From positions 1-36,612 of the forward strand of contig SVSD01000015.1 in the NCBI GenBank assembly GCA_015064485.1: 36,612 nt of DNA. The letters run 5' to 3'. Both the position numbers and the translations under genes were made by a program. The notes beneath the pieces are model-generated. The model did no database searches, was not told the origin of the DNA, and saw nothing but the letters and a program-made list of their open reading frames with translations. Shown piece by piece: positions 6,330 to 14,083 of the stretch. This stretch comes from Oscillospiraceae bacterium (GTDB lineage: Bacteria > Bacillota > Clostridia > Oscillospirales > CAG-382). The stretch's first letter is position 1. Every line of letters begins with the position of its first letter.

Positions 6330-8198
6330 ATGTTAAAAAAGACGATCCGCTATATGACATCAATTCCGATGACGGTTATAAGCGGAATTTTTCTTATATC
6401 AAGTCTTGTGTTTTCAAAATTGAATTATCAGATGCCCTTAAATCCCGCATGGGTGGCGGTCATAATTTCAGGAGTGCCGATTCTTTACAGTGCCGTATGT
6501 AAGCTTATATATAATAAAGGAATCGGAAAAATTTCATCAGCACTTCTTATATCTGTTGCGATGATAGCTGCGATTGCTATTGGAGATCTTTTTGCGGCGG
6601 GGGAAGTTGCATTTATTATGGCTCTTGGCGAAATATTAGAGGATATGACAACAAACAGAGCGAAAAGAGGCCTTAAAAACCTTATTTCTCTTTGCCCCGA
6701 TATGGGAAGAATCATAAAAGACGGAAAAGAAACACTTGTTGCAGCAAAACTTATCAAAAAAGGTGACATTTTAAGAATTCTGCCTGGGGAAAAAATTCCG
6801 GTTGACGGAACTGTTATAAGCGGCGAGTCATCTGTAGACCAGTCGGTTATAACAGGAGAATCCATACCTGTTGATAAATACCCAGATGATGAGCTTTTTT
6901 GCGGAACTATGAACCTTTACGGCAGTATAGATATGGCGGCAACCCGTGTGGGAGAGGACAGCTCCTTGCAAAAGCTTATAAAGATGGTTAAGGATGCACA
7001 GGAGAAAAAAGCTCCGATGGCAAGAGTTGCCGACAAAAGTGCAAGTATACTTGTACCTGTGGCACTTATTATCGCAATAATAACAGGTATACTTACAAAA
7101 GATATACAAAGAGCTGTAACTGTTCTTGTTGTATTCTGCCCGTGTGCCTTAGTTCTTGCAACCCCCACAGCTATTATGGCGGCTATAGGTCAGGCTACAA
7201 AATACGGAGTTGTTATAAAATCCGGTGAAGCTCTTGAAAAGATGGCAAAAGTAAATATTGTGGCTTTTGACAAAACGGGAACTCTGACAAAGGGTGAGCT
7301 TTCGGTATCTGATATTGTGTTGACGGATGTAGAATTCGACGGCGATGAACTTATAAAAATTGCGGCATCCGTTGAGATGAAAAGTGAACACCCGCTTGCA
7401 AAAGCAATCGTTTTATACGCAAAATCAAAGGATATTGAGCTTCTTGACAATGATGATTTCAAAATGTCGGCAGGAGGGGGCGTTTCGGCTCTTGTTGACG
7501 GGAAAACGGTTTTATGCGGAAATGAAAAATATCTTACGGAACATAATATTAAATTCACATATGCAGATAAAAAACAAATAGAAGATATAAAGAATGAAGG
7601 AAAAGCAATAGTTCTTGTTTCTGTTGAAGATGGATTAAGAGGGATTATCGCCCTTTCTGATACCATACGCTCTGAAGCCGTAAATATGGTGGAAAAGCTA
7701 AAGGAAATATCTGTAAGCTCTGTACTTCTGACAGGGGACAGCATAAGTGCTGCAAGGTATTTCTCAAAGCTTTCGGGGATATCTGAAACTTTCGGCGGAC
7801 TTCTGCCCGAAGAAAAGGTGGAAAAGATAATAAGCTATAAAGAAAACGGTGATTTTGTATGTATGATAGGTGATGGTGTAAATGATGCTCCTGCTTTGAA
7901 AAATGCGGATGTGGGAGTTGCGATGGGATGTATGGGAAGTGATATTGCGGTTGAAGCTGCGGATATTGCTCTTATGAGTGACGATATTACAAAAATACCG
8001 TATCTTAAAAGACTTGCGAAAGCAACAGTAAAGACTATCAATTTTAGCATTTCGCTTTCGATGTTTATAAATATTTTAGCTGTGGTATTGTCTGTTGCGG
8101 GAGTTTTGAATCCTACGACGGGTGCGCTCGTTCATAATCTTGGTTCGTGTTTTGTTGTACTTGTATCTGCACTTTTATATGACAGAAAATTCAACTGA
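6330..8198 (+). CDS. P1B-type heavy-metal-transporting ATPase
   Basis: This 622-residue membrane pump exports a metal cation using ATP. Visible motifs are TGES (175-178, actuator domain), the CPC metal site in the sixth membrane helix (C270, C272), DKTGTLT with phosphorylated D314, the HP motif (354-355) and GDGVNDA (515-521). It has no N-terminal CxxC metal-binding domain; the chain starts almost directly with membrane helices. The final helices contain NFSISLSMFIN and LVHNLGSCFVVL, unlike the MxxSS pattern of Cu pumps or DxG of classical Zn/Cd pumps. The metal is therefore uncertain; Zn, Cd or Mn are possible. GGAGG at 6319-6323 decides the start at 6330 rather than 6267. The divergent TetR gene probably controls it. 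Confidence 0.93.
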   Translation: MLKKTIRYMTSIPMTVISGIFLISSLVFSKLNYQMPLNPAWVAVIISGVPILYSAVCKLIYNKGIGKISSALLISVAMIAAIAIGDLFAAGEVAFIMALGEILEDMTTNRAKRGLKNLISLCPDMGRIIKDGKETLVAAKLIKKGDILRILPGEKIPVDGTVISGESSVDQSVITGESIPVDKYPDDELFCGTMNLYGSIDMAATRVGEDSSLQKLIKMVKDAQEKKAPMARVADKSASILVPVALIIAIITGILTKDIQRAVTVLVVFCPCALVLATPTAIMAAIGQATKYGVVIKSGEALEKMAKVNIVAFDKTGTLTKGELSVSDIVLTDVEFDGDELIKIAASVEMKSEHPLAKAIVLYAKSKDIELLDNDDFKMSAGGGVSALVDGKTVLCGNEKYLTEHNIKFTYADKKQIEDIKNEGKAIVLVSVEDGLRGIIALSDTIRSEAVNMVEKLKEISVSSVLLTGDSISAARYFSKLSGISETFGGLLPEEKVEKIISYKENGDFVCMIGDGVNDAPALKNADVGVAMGCMGSDIAVEAADIALMSDDITKIPYLKRLAKATVKTINFSISLSMFINILAVVLSVAGVLNPTTGALVHNLGSCFVVLVSALLYDRKFN

Positions 8199-8206
8199 CA
8201 AATAAA

Positions 8207-8267
8207 AAACGGAAGCTTATAATATGCATTTCAAAACTTTTGAGTACATATTATAAGACTTCCGTTT
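8207..8267. terminator. Long bidirectional terminator between convergent ATPase and PqqD-like genes
   Basis: AAACGGAAG (8207-8215) pairs with CTTCCGTTT (8259-8267), and TTATAATATG (8217-8226) with CATATTATAA (8247-8256). The loop contains a further TCAAAA/TTTTGA palindrome. A T-rich run follows on the plus strand and A-runs precede it. This fills the gap between the two convergent genes. Confidence 0.85.
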
Positions 8268-8273
8268 GATTTT

Positions 8274-8633
8274 TTATTTTTTATCCGCCCATTTTATGAA
8301 ATGATAGCTGTCAAGTATTTTAAAGAAGGTAGCGAGACGCTCATACAATGGCTTTGCTTCTTCTCCGAACTGTTCATCGACAAGCTTTCCAAGCTCGATT
8401 ATATTGCTTTTTCCGTCGATAAGCGGCCATACGAAGCTTCCGTGTTTGTCGAGATGAACATAGCTTATTTTAGGGCGTTTAAATAATTTCTGAGCAATTC
8501 TGTTTGCCCATCCTGTATTTTCTATCTCAAGGGTTACAATACCTTCTTCGTTCTTGCTCCAACCGATAGATTCAAGACGGACAGGTACTCTTTCAAGATA
8601 GTTTTCTGAAATTACATTCTTTCGTTTTCTCAT
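8274..8633 (-). CDS. PqqD-like peptide-binding domain protein
   Basis: This 119-residue protein contains a PqqD-type fold in its C-terminal two thirds, recognised from HLDKHGSFVWPLIDGKSNI followed by an acidic amphipathic region and RLATFFKILDSYHFI. PqqD domains (RiPP recognition elements) usually bind precursor peptides for radical SAM or other modifying enzymes. None is encoded nearby. Instead the ATG lies one base after the stop of the OPT transporter gene, implying translational coupling. A role linked to the peptide-like substrate of the transporter is inferred. The N-terminal 45 residues, rich in Arg, Asn and Glu, are unassigned. Confidence 0.75.
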   Translation of the reverse strand: MRKRKNVISENYLERVPVRLESIGWSKNEEGIVTLEIENTGWANRIAQKLFKRPKISYVHLDKHGSFVWPLIDGKSNIIELGKLVDEQFGEEAKPLYERLATFFKILDSYHFIKWADKK

Positions 8634-8634
8634 A

Positions 8635-10572
8635 TTATTCTTTTGTGCTGTCAGAACTGTTTTTCTGCTTCTTGAAGACTGTAAAGCAAAGAAGAGAAAG
8701 AATTACAAGACCGAAGACAACAAGGCTTCCGATGTTTGAAACTGCAGAAGGAAGATTGAGTTTATCTGAAAGATCAAGAACAGCACCGACATTTACAACT
8801 GCAAGGATCGCAAGTATAATGCCGACAAGGCCTTCACCCGCAATCATACCGGAACAAAAGAGAATACCGTTGTTGATGATATCCTTTTTCTTGTTTTCTT
8901 CTTTCTTCATCTTATCGAAGATAAGACGGATGATACCGCCGACCATAATACAAGCATTAAGCTGTACGGGGAGATATACACCTATTGCGAAGGGAAGAAC
9001 GGGAATACCGATAAGCTCGATAACAACAGCGATAAATACGCCGACAAAGATAAGTCCCCAAGGAAGATTTCCGCCCATAATGCCTTCAATTACCATCTTC
9101 ATAAGAGTTGCCTGAGGAGCGCCGAGCTCGGGGGAGCCGAATCCCCATGCACTGTCAAGAAGATATAGGGTGGCACCGATAGCAAGTGCGGATGCGACAA
9201 CGCCTATGATCTCAGCATACTGCTGTTTTTTAGGAGTTGCGCCGAGAAGATAACCTGTCTTAAGGTCCTGAGATGTATCACCTGCGATTGCCGCAACGAT
9301 ACAGATAATAGAACCGATTGCAATTGCCGCTCTCATGCCTTCGGCACCTGAGCCGCCTGTAAGCTTGAGGATAAGTGTTGCAATAAGAAGAGTTGCGATC
9401 GCCATACCCGAAACAGGGTTGTTACTGCTTCCCACAAGACCTACCATTCTGGAGGAAACTGTTGCGAAGAAGAAGCCGAAAATAACAACGATAAATGCTC
9501 CGAGAAGCGAAACGGGAATAGCGGGAACAAGCCATACGAGGATAGTAAGAACAAGGATAGCAAGAAGAACTATTTTCATATTGAGATCCTGGGCTGTTCT
9601 TTCTGTACCTGCAGCTCCTCCCTTTGCGATGCTCTTTAAGGCATCACGGAATGTTCTTACAATAAGAGGAAGGGATTTTACGAGGCTTATGATACCGCCG
9701 GCTGCAAGAGCTCCTGCACCGATATATCTGACATAAGAACCCCAGATTCCTCCGGCACCGCTTTCAGCAAAAATTTCACCGATAGTCATTGTAGCTTCGG
9801 GGTACATAACGATGTTACTTCCGAAGATAACAATAAGAGGGATGAGAATAAGCCAGCTTAAAACTCCGCCGGCAAACATATATGAGGATATACGGGGGCC
9901 GCATATGTAACCGACGCTCATTACAGCAGGATATATTTGTGTACCGATAGCACCGGGATATGTTTTTGTACTTCCTTCAAGAGAAACCTCGCCGGGAACG
10001 ATCTTAAGTCCGTCGATGATGAATTTGAAGAATGCTGCAAAACCCATACCGGCAAAAACTGTGGAAGCATTTGAACCGCCTTCTTCACCTGCAAGAAGTA
10101 CTTCCGCACAAGCCTGTCCTTCGGGATAGGGGAGAATTCCGTGTTCACGAACGATAAGAGCGTTGCGCAAGGGAATCATAAAAAATACGCCCAAAAGACC
10201 GCCTAAAAGTGCAATAAGGGTGATTTCAATAATGCCCGGCTTGTCCATAACGCCTTCTCTTGCCCAAAGGAAAAGAGCGGGGATGGTGAAGATTGCACCT
10301 GCGGCAAGTGATTCGCCTGCAGAGCCTGTTGTCTGAACGATATTGCTTTCGAGAATGGAGTTTTTGCGCATAATAACGCGTATAACACCCATTGCAATAA
10401 CAGCAGCAGGAATAGAAGCTGATACTGTCATACCTACTCGAAGACCGAGGTAAGCATTCGCTGCGCCGAATACTACTGCGAGAATGACACCCATAATAAT
10501 CGAAGTTATTGTGATTTCAGGGGTGATTTTTTCCGCAGGAACATAGGGCTTAAAGTCCTTTTGATTGTTCAT
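8635..10572 (-). CDS. OPT-family oligopeptide transporter
   Basis: This 645-residue polytopic membrane protein belongs to the OPT superfamily. Indicators are the N-terminal AANAYLGLRVGMTVSASIPA segment, NIVQTTGSAGESLAAGAIFTIPALF, and ILPYPEGQACAEVL around residue 150, all characteristic of prokaryotic OPT proteins. About 14-16 hydrophobic segments are visible. Members take up oligopeptides or metal chelates by proton symport; the substrate here is not predictable. It forms a two-gene operon with the downstream PqqD-like protein. The AAGGAC ribosome site lies about 7 bases before the ATG. A perfect-consensus promoter is found at 10678-10706 with a terminator-like hairpin in the leader. Confidence 0.92.
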   Translation of the reverse strand: MNNQKDFKPYVPAEKITPEITITSIIMGVILAVVFGAANAYLGLRVGMTVSASIPAAVIAMGVIRVIMRKNSILESNIVQTTGSAGESLAAGAIFTIPALFLWAREGVMDKPGIIEITLIALLGGLLGVFFMIPLRNALIVREHGILPYPEGQACAEVLLAGEEGGSNASTVFAGMGFAAFFKFIIDGLKIVPGEVSLEGSTKTYPGAIGTQIYPAVMSVGYICGPRISSYMFAGGVLSWLILIPLIVIFGSNIVMYPEATMTIGEIFAESGAGGIWGSYVRYIGAGALAAGGIISLVKSLPLIVRTFRDALKSIAKGGAAGTERTAQDLNMKIVLLAILVLTILVWLVPAIPVSLLGAFIVVIFGFFFATVSSRMVGLVGSSNNPVSGMAIATLLIATLILKLTGGSGAEGMRAAIAIGSIICIVAAIAGDTSQDLKTGYLLGATPKKQQYAEIIGVVASALAIGATLYLLDSAWGFGSPELGAPQATLMKMVIEGIMGGNLPWGLIFVGVFIAVVIELIGIPVLPFAIGVYLPVQLNACIMVGGIIRLIFDKMKKEENKKKDIINNGILFCSGMIAGEGLVGIILAILAVVNVGAVLDLSDKLNLPSAVSNIGSLVVFGLVILSLLCFTVFKKQKNSSDSTKE

Positions 10573-10634
10573 TTTGTTTGTCCTTTCGGATATATTTGAA
10601 AAACAGCAAAAGCTGTAGTTTCCAATAAAAAAGC

Positions 10635-10664
10635 AGAGTAAAGCATAATTCTACACTTTACTCT
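10635..10664 (-). terminator. Terminator-like hairpin in the OPT leader
   Basis: On the minus strand AGAGTAAAG and CTTTACTCT form a 9-bp stem with a 12-base loop, followed by GCTTTTTTATT. It lies about 7-36 bases downstream of the predicted OPT transcription start and also 107 bases past the end of the protease gene. It may end protease transcripts, attenuate OPT expression, or both. Confidence 0.7.
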
Positions 10665-10677
10665 ACCAACTTTTATT

Positions 10678-10706
10678 ATTATATCATATAGCCCGAATTT
10701 TGTCAA
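10678..10706 (-). promoter_or_regulatory. Consensus sigma-A promoter of the OPT-PqqD operon
   Basis: Minus strand: TTGACA (complement of 10701-10706), exactly 17 bases, TATAAT (complement of 10678-10683). Both boxes are perfect consensus. Confidence 0.85.
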
Positions 10707-10770
10707 TATAATAGAAGCAATTTAGGGAAGAAGCTATACCGAGCACTTTTACCAAACCAAATTTATGGTT

Positions 10771-12840
10771 TTATTTATAGAGCGAGATAAAACCGAAATC
10801 TTCGGCACTGATTCCACCGACATCATTGACAAGATATTTGTCAAAGGAAGTAAGAGCTTTATACATAGCACTATGGCAAAGCTCCAAAAATGTTTCTTGC
10901 AGATATTCAGGGCACACACATTCTTCATAGTATAATGAGGAGTCAGAATCGAAATTGGCAGGTGTCATAGAACCGTAAGCTTCATATTTTTCATCAAAAT
11001 CAAAGCACTCGACAAAATAGTAATATCTGCCGTTTTCTTTTGTAAGCTGCATTGCTGTCGCAATTTCAAGTTCTTTGTTTACACCTTCAGCTGTAGTAAC
11101 AAAAAGTAAATCCTCCACTTTGTTGTATAACACTGAAAATGTAAAGTAGGAATATTCGTTTTCACCTTCTATTGTATGTTCTGTATAAACATAATCTTTG
11201 TAGTCCATACCGTGTTCAAACACCCATTGTTTAAGATAGTTATAGGCAGCATTTTCATCTGTTGTGCTGTCTGTGACGGTTATCGGAACGGTAACACTCT
11301 GTTCATTAAAGTCGTTTGATAAGGTGAAACTTGTAGTACCCGGGGATACGCCTGTTATCTCAATATCCCAGGGGAATTCGTTATCGTCCATATCAGCCCA
11401 GTCGACTTCTGCTATATTCTTATCTTCGACAGTAAGGGTAAAGATTACATCTTCCGGCATACCAGTAGAAATGTTATCAAATGATATATACTCAATATTA
11501 CCGGCACTTACTGTAACAGAATTTTCGCTCAATATGTAATTTATATCTGAAAAGGCGGGGTCATATGAGGTTATATGTTCTTTGAGGGAAGTGAGTTTTT
11601 CACGGCTGTGGTTTGTAATATATGTTATAGGTAAGGCAAGGTTGAGATTCTGCCCGAAAATGTGTGTTGCGGAGGTTATTCCTATTACCTGCCCGTTCTT
11701 GTCAAGCAGAGCACCGCCGCTGCTTCCAGGCGAGGTGGCAGCATCGGTCTGGAAATAGGTTGTGCCTTCAACGATTCTTGCAGGGTTGGAAATGAGACCT
11801 TCGGATATTGTGTTTTTGAGCCCGAGAGGACTTCCGATAGCATAAACACTGGTTCCACCCAAAACTTTTGATGTATCGCCGATATCAAGATAGGCATTAT
11901 CAGAACAGTCGACTTTTATTACTGCCCAGTCATTTTCTTTGCTATAATCGTAAATACCGAGAATCTCATAGTATTCATCAGAGTCTGAAAGCTGTGCAAA
12001 TGCGTAATAGGCATCTTCCATGACATGGTAATTTGTGATAGCAGTACCTTTATCATCTATAAAGAAACCGCTTCCTGTTCCAAGCTGATATTTATCTCTG
12101 TCATAAATTTCAATGTAGAAAACAGCTGGAGAGCACTTATCAAAGATCTGTTCGGATGATAAGCCGCCTTCCGGTAAAGGCTCTGTTGAATCTGAGTTTT
12201 TATGTGAATTGTAAACCGCATCAAATGCTTCTTTGGTAAACACCTCAGCTTCAATAAGTTTAGCGGAAAGAGTTACGGTTGAACCTTTAAGGTATGCATC
12301 AAGCGCATTGTGTGAAATTGTCACAACATCGGCACGAAGAAAATTCCCGGTATCGACTTCTTTTGTAAGAAGACCTGTTTCTTTTGCAAGGGTGAATGGG
12401 TCATCCCATCTGAAATCTTTTCCGTCTGTATCGGTATACCCGAGCGCTCGTAACACAAAAGTAATATACATATTGGAACTTGCGTCGCCTGTTCCGAAAA
12501 GTGTTTCGGACTGGCCGTTTGTAAGACCGTTTGTATATGCATATCCCACATAATTGTCAGCCCAGCCGGGAACATCAGTAAAAGGATGTTCAAATGTGTT
12601 TTCTATAGCTTCGGCTTCTTTTCCGAGTACACGGATGAGCATAACAAGAGCTTCGACTCTTGTGGGAGCTCTTTCGAGATCAAAATTTGTTTCGGATACT
12701 CCTCTGAAAAGTCCGAGCTCCTTTAATTCGGAAGCATAAATTTCTTGTTTTGAAAGGTTGCGTGCTTGTGCGTATATACCCAGCGGAAAACAGCACAATA
12801 TCATAACAGCAACGAGCACTGAGGAAATAAATCGTTTCAT
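10771..12840 (-). CDS. Exported trypsin-like (S1C) serine protease with N-terminal SLH region
   Basis: This 689-residue protein has a signal peptide (about 1-24) and then SLH-like repeats (about 30-185; TRVEALVMLIRVLG, then FTDVPGWADNYVGYAYTNGL) that would anchor it to cell-wall polymers. A HtrA-type protease domain follows (about 230-415). The triad is visible as H272 in NYHV, D304 in NDWAVI and S374 in PGSSGGALL. There is no PDZ domain. Instead an Ig/BIG2-like segment (about 430-530) and a C-terminal domain of about 150 residues without recognised homology follow. AAGGAG precedes the ATG. It probably cleaves or quality-controls cell-surface proteins. It is monocistronic with its own promoter. 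Confidence 0.9.
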   Translation of the reverse strand: MKRFISSVLVAVMILCCFPLGIYAQARNLSKQEIYASELKELGLFRGVSETNFDLERAPTRVEALVMLIRVLGKEAEAIENTFEHPFTDVPGWADNYVGYAYTNGLTNGQSETLFGTGDASSNMYITFVLRALGYTDTDGKDFRWDDPFTLAKETGLLTKEVDTGNFLRADVVTISHNALDAYLKGSTVTLSAKLIEAEVFTKEAFDAVYNSHKNSDSTEPLPEGGLSSEQIFDKCSPAVFYIEIYDRDKYQLGTGSGFFIDDKGTAITNYHVMEDAYYAFAQLSDSDEYYEILGIYDYSKENDWAVIKVDCSDNAYLDIGDTSKVLGGTSVYAIGSPLGLKNTISEGLISNPARIVEGTTYFQTDAATSPGSSGGALLDKNGQVIGITSATHIFGQNLNLALPITYITNHSREKLTSLKEHITSYDPAFSDINYILSENSVTVSAGNIEYISFDNISTGMPEDVIFTLTVEDKNIAEVDWADMDDNEFPWDIEITGVSPGTTSFTLSNDFNEQSVTVPITVTDSTTDENAAYNYLKQWVFEHGMDYKDYVYTEHTIEGENEYSYFTFSVLYNKVEDLLFVTTAEGVNKELEIATAMQLTKENGRYYYFVECFDFDEKYEAYGSMTPANFDSDSSLYYEECVCPEYLQETFLELCHSAMYKALTSFDKYLVNDVGGISAEDFGFISLYK

Positions 12841-12895
12841 ATAATGCTCCTTTCGTTAAAAACATAAAAGGTAATTCAAGGAAAACTTTTTTATT

Positions 12896-12924
12896 ATTAT
12901 AACATATCGTATAATTTTTTTCAA
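12896..12924 (-). promoter_or_regulatory. Predicted promoter of the SLH protease gene
   Basis: Minus strand: TTGAAA (complement of 12919-12924), 17 bases, TATAAT (complement of 12896-12901). The leader is about 50 bases. Confidence 0.75.
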
Positions 12925-12958
12925 CTGTTTCCAGGTCAGTTGATAAATTGAAAAAGAA

Positions 12959-12986
12959 AAAGAGCAAGTCTTTAGACTTACTCTTT
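12959..12986 (-). terminator. Terminator of the tRNA-Ser gene
   Basis: AAAGAGCAAGTC (12959-12970) and GACTTACTCTTT (12975-12986) form a 12-bp stem with one non-Watson-Crick pair and a four-base loop. The minus strand continues into a T-rich tract, directly after the tRNA 3' end. Confidence 0.85.
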
Positions 12987-12987
12987 C

Positions 12988-13079
12988 TGGCGGAGAAGGA
13001 GAGATTCGAACTCTCGAACCGCGATTAACGGTTACACGATTTCCAATCGTGCGCGCTCGACCAGCTACGCGACTTCTCC
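12988..13079 (-). tRNA. tRNA-Ser(GGA), CCA encoded
   Basis: The minus strand folds as a class II tRNA of 92 bases. Acceptor arms are GGAGAAG and CTTCTCC, with discriminator G and an encoded CCA. The anticodon stem CACGA/TCGTG encloses the loop TTGGAAA, giving anticodon GGA for UCC/UCU serine codons. A long variable arm and a T-loop with GTTCGAATC are present. It has its own promoter and terminator and is a single gene. Confidence 0.96.
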
Positions 13080-13119
13080 ATTCGTTTAGCTTTCGCTCGT
13101 TGCTCAACGCAACAGTGAT

Positions 13120-13148
13120 ATAATATCATAATTTGTCTTTTTTGTCAA
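13120..13148 (-). promoter_or_regulatory. Predicted promoter of the tRNA-Ser gene
   Basis: Minus strand: TTGACA (complement of 13143-13148), 17 bases, TATTAT (complement of 13120-13125), about 40 bases before the mature 5' end. Confidence 0.75.
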
Positions 13149-13175
13149 GAGTTTTTTTCAAGATTTTAAATAAAA

Positions 13176-13206
13176 ATTCAACCGTGCTTAAAATACACGG
13201 TTGAAT
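13176..13206 (-). terminator. Terminator of the 13216-13953 gene
   Basis: ATTCAACCGTG (13176-13186) and CACGGTTGAAT (13196-13206) form an 11-bp stem. Minus-strand continuation is T-rich (TTTTTATTT). Confidence 0.88.
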
Positions 13207-13215
13207 ATGATTTTA

Positions 13216-13953
13216 TTAATCTATTTTGTCCGGAAGCCAGCCTATTATATCTGCAAAGTATTTCAGATTTGCTTCGTAAAAATCGTCATTGTCCTTTTTA
13301 AGAGCGGAAGTCTGGCGCTTGTTTCTGATACACAAAATTGCGTCTTTGCTCATATATTTCATATCGGTATGTGTATAGCAGGGAAGAGCAGAAAGCTGAA
13401 TCCCGTATTCATCGTAAGCGTTTTCGGGGAGATAACCTATCGCTTCTTCAAGAGGCATCAAAAATGTGTTTTCGTTTTCAACGCCTACGATATCAAGAAA
13501 ATGCTTGAAATAATCGTAAAAATGTGGGTCTACAAGGTAGATTATAGATGTTCCCGCAGTCATCTCGATATATAGCCTTTCGTGAGAACCAAGTTCTTGC
13601 TGAAGAGCTTCGATCGCCATCTGATTTGTTTTTTCTTCAGCACCTACTGCAATCGGAAGTTCAAGAAGACCGACCGATTTATAGCCGTTTCCGTCATAGT
13701 CTTCACTCATAACGCTGTCAAGAGCATCTGTGACAGATTCGACATAATCAGCATATGTGGCATACGGTCCTACATACATGATCATAGCATCAGGCTCTTT
13801 TCTTGTTGCGCATTGCGTAAGACATATAAGAGAAAAAACAGCAACGATAGCGCCAAAGATTATAAACCATTTATAATAAAACCAGATGTGTTCGAGTTTA
13901 CCTGTGAAGGTCAGATTTTTAAAATCTTCTTTTGCTCTTTGAATATCGTCCAT
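13216..13953 (-). CDS. Membrane-anchored protein of unknown function
   Basis: I do not recognise a named family. The 245-residue protein has a short cytoplasmic N-terminus, one membrane helix (about residues 28-48, following the aromatic IWFYYKWF motif that recurs in small clostridial membrane proteins), and a soluble domain of about 190 residues predicted outside the cell. The soluble part contains few cysteines and no visible catalytic motif. The segment around residues 120-180 alternates beta-like and helical stretches. GGAGG lies 7 bases before the ATG. It is flanked by its own promoter and terminator, so it is monocistronic. Confidence 0.75.
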   Translation of the reverse strand: MDDIQRAKEDFKNLTFTGKLEHIWFYYKWFIIFGAIVAVFSLICLTQCATRKEPDAMIMYVGPYATYADYVESVTDALDSVMSEDYDGNGYKSVGLLELPIAVGAEEKTNQMAIEALQQELGSHERLYIEMTAGTSIIYLVDPHFYDYFKHFLDIVGVENENTFLMPLEEAIGYLPENAYDEYGIQLSALPCYTHTDMKYMSKDAILCIRNKRQTSALKKDNDDFYEANLKYFADIIGWLPDKID

Positions 13954-13981
13954 TTTAATACCTCCGATATAGCTTTATTTC

Positions 13982-14010
13982 ATTATATCATAAAATGGAT
14001 TGTATATCAA
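13982..14010 (-). promoter_or_regulatory. Predicted promoter of the 13216-13953 gene
   Basis: Minus strand: TTGATA (complement of 14005-14010), 17 bases, TATAAT (complement of 13982-13987). Confidence 0.75.
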
Positions 14011-14046
14011 GGGAGTTTCTAAAATTGATAATACTCAAAATAATAA

Positions 14047-14070
14047 CCCCGAGATAATAAAATCTCGGGG
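14047..14070 (-). terminator. Terminator of the greA-lysS operon
   Basis: CCCCGAGAT (14047-14055) and ATCTCGGGG (14062-14070) form a perfect 9-bp stem with a six-base loop, 14 bases past the lysS stop. The minus-strand tail is TTATTATTTT. Confidence 0.85.
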
Positions 14071-14083
14071 CAATTTTTTATGT

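Noticed and set aside
8207-8267. Long hairpin as a miniature transposable element
   Set aside because: No target-site duplication or second copy is visible in the window, and the position between convergent genes with T-runs fits a terminator.
12856-13107. Open frame spanning the tRNA region
   Set aside because: It runs through tRNA-Ser and its terminator, so it is not a gene.
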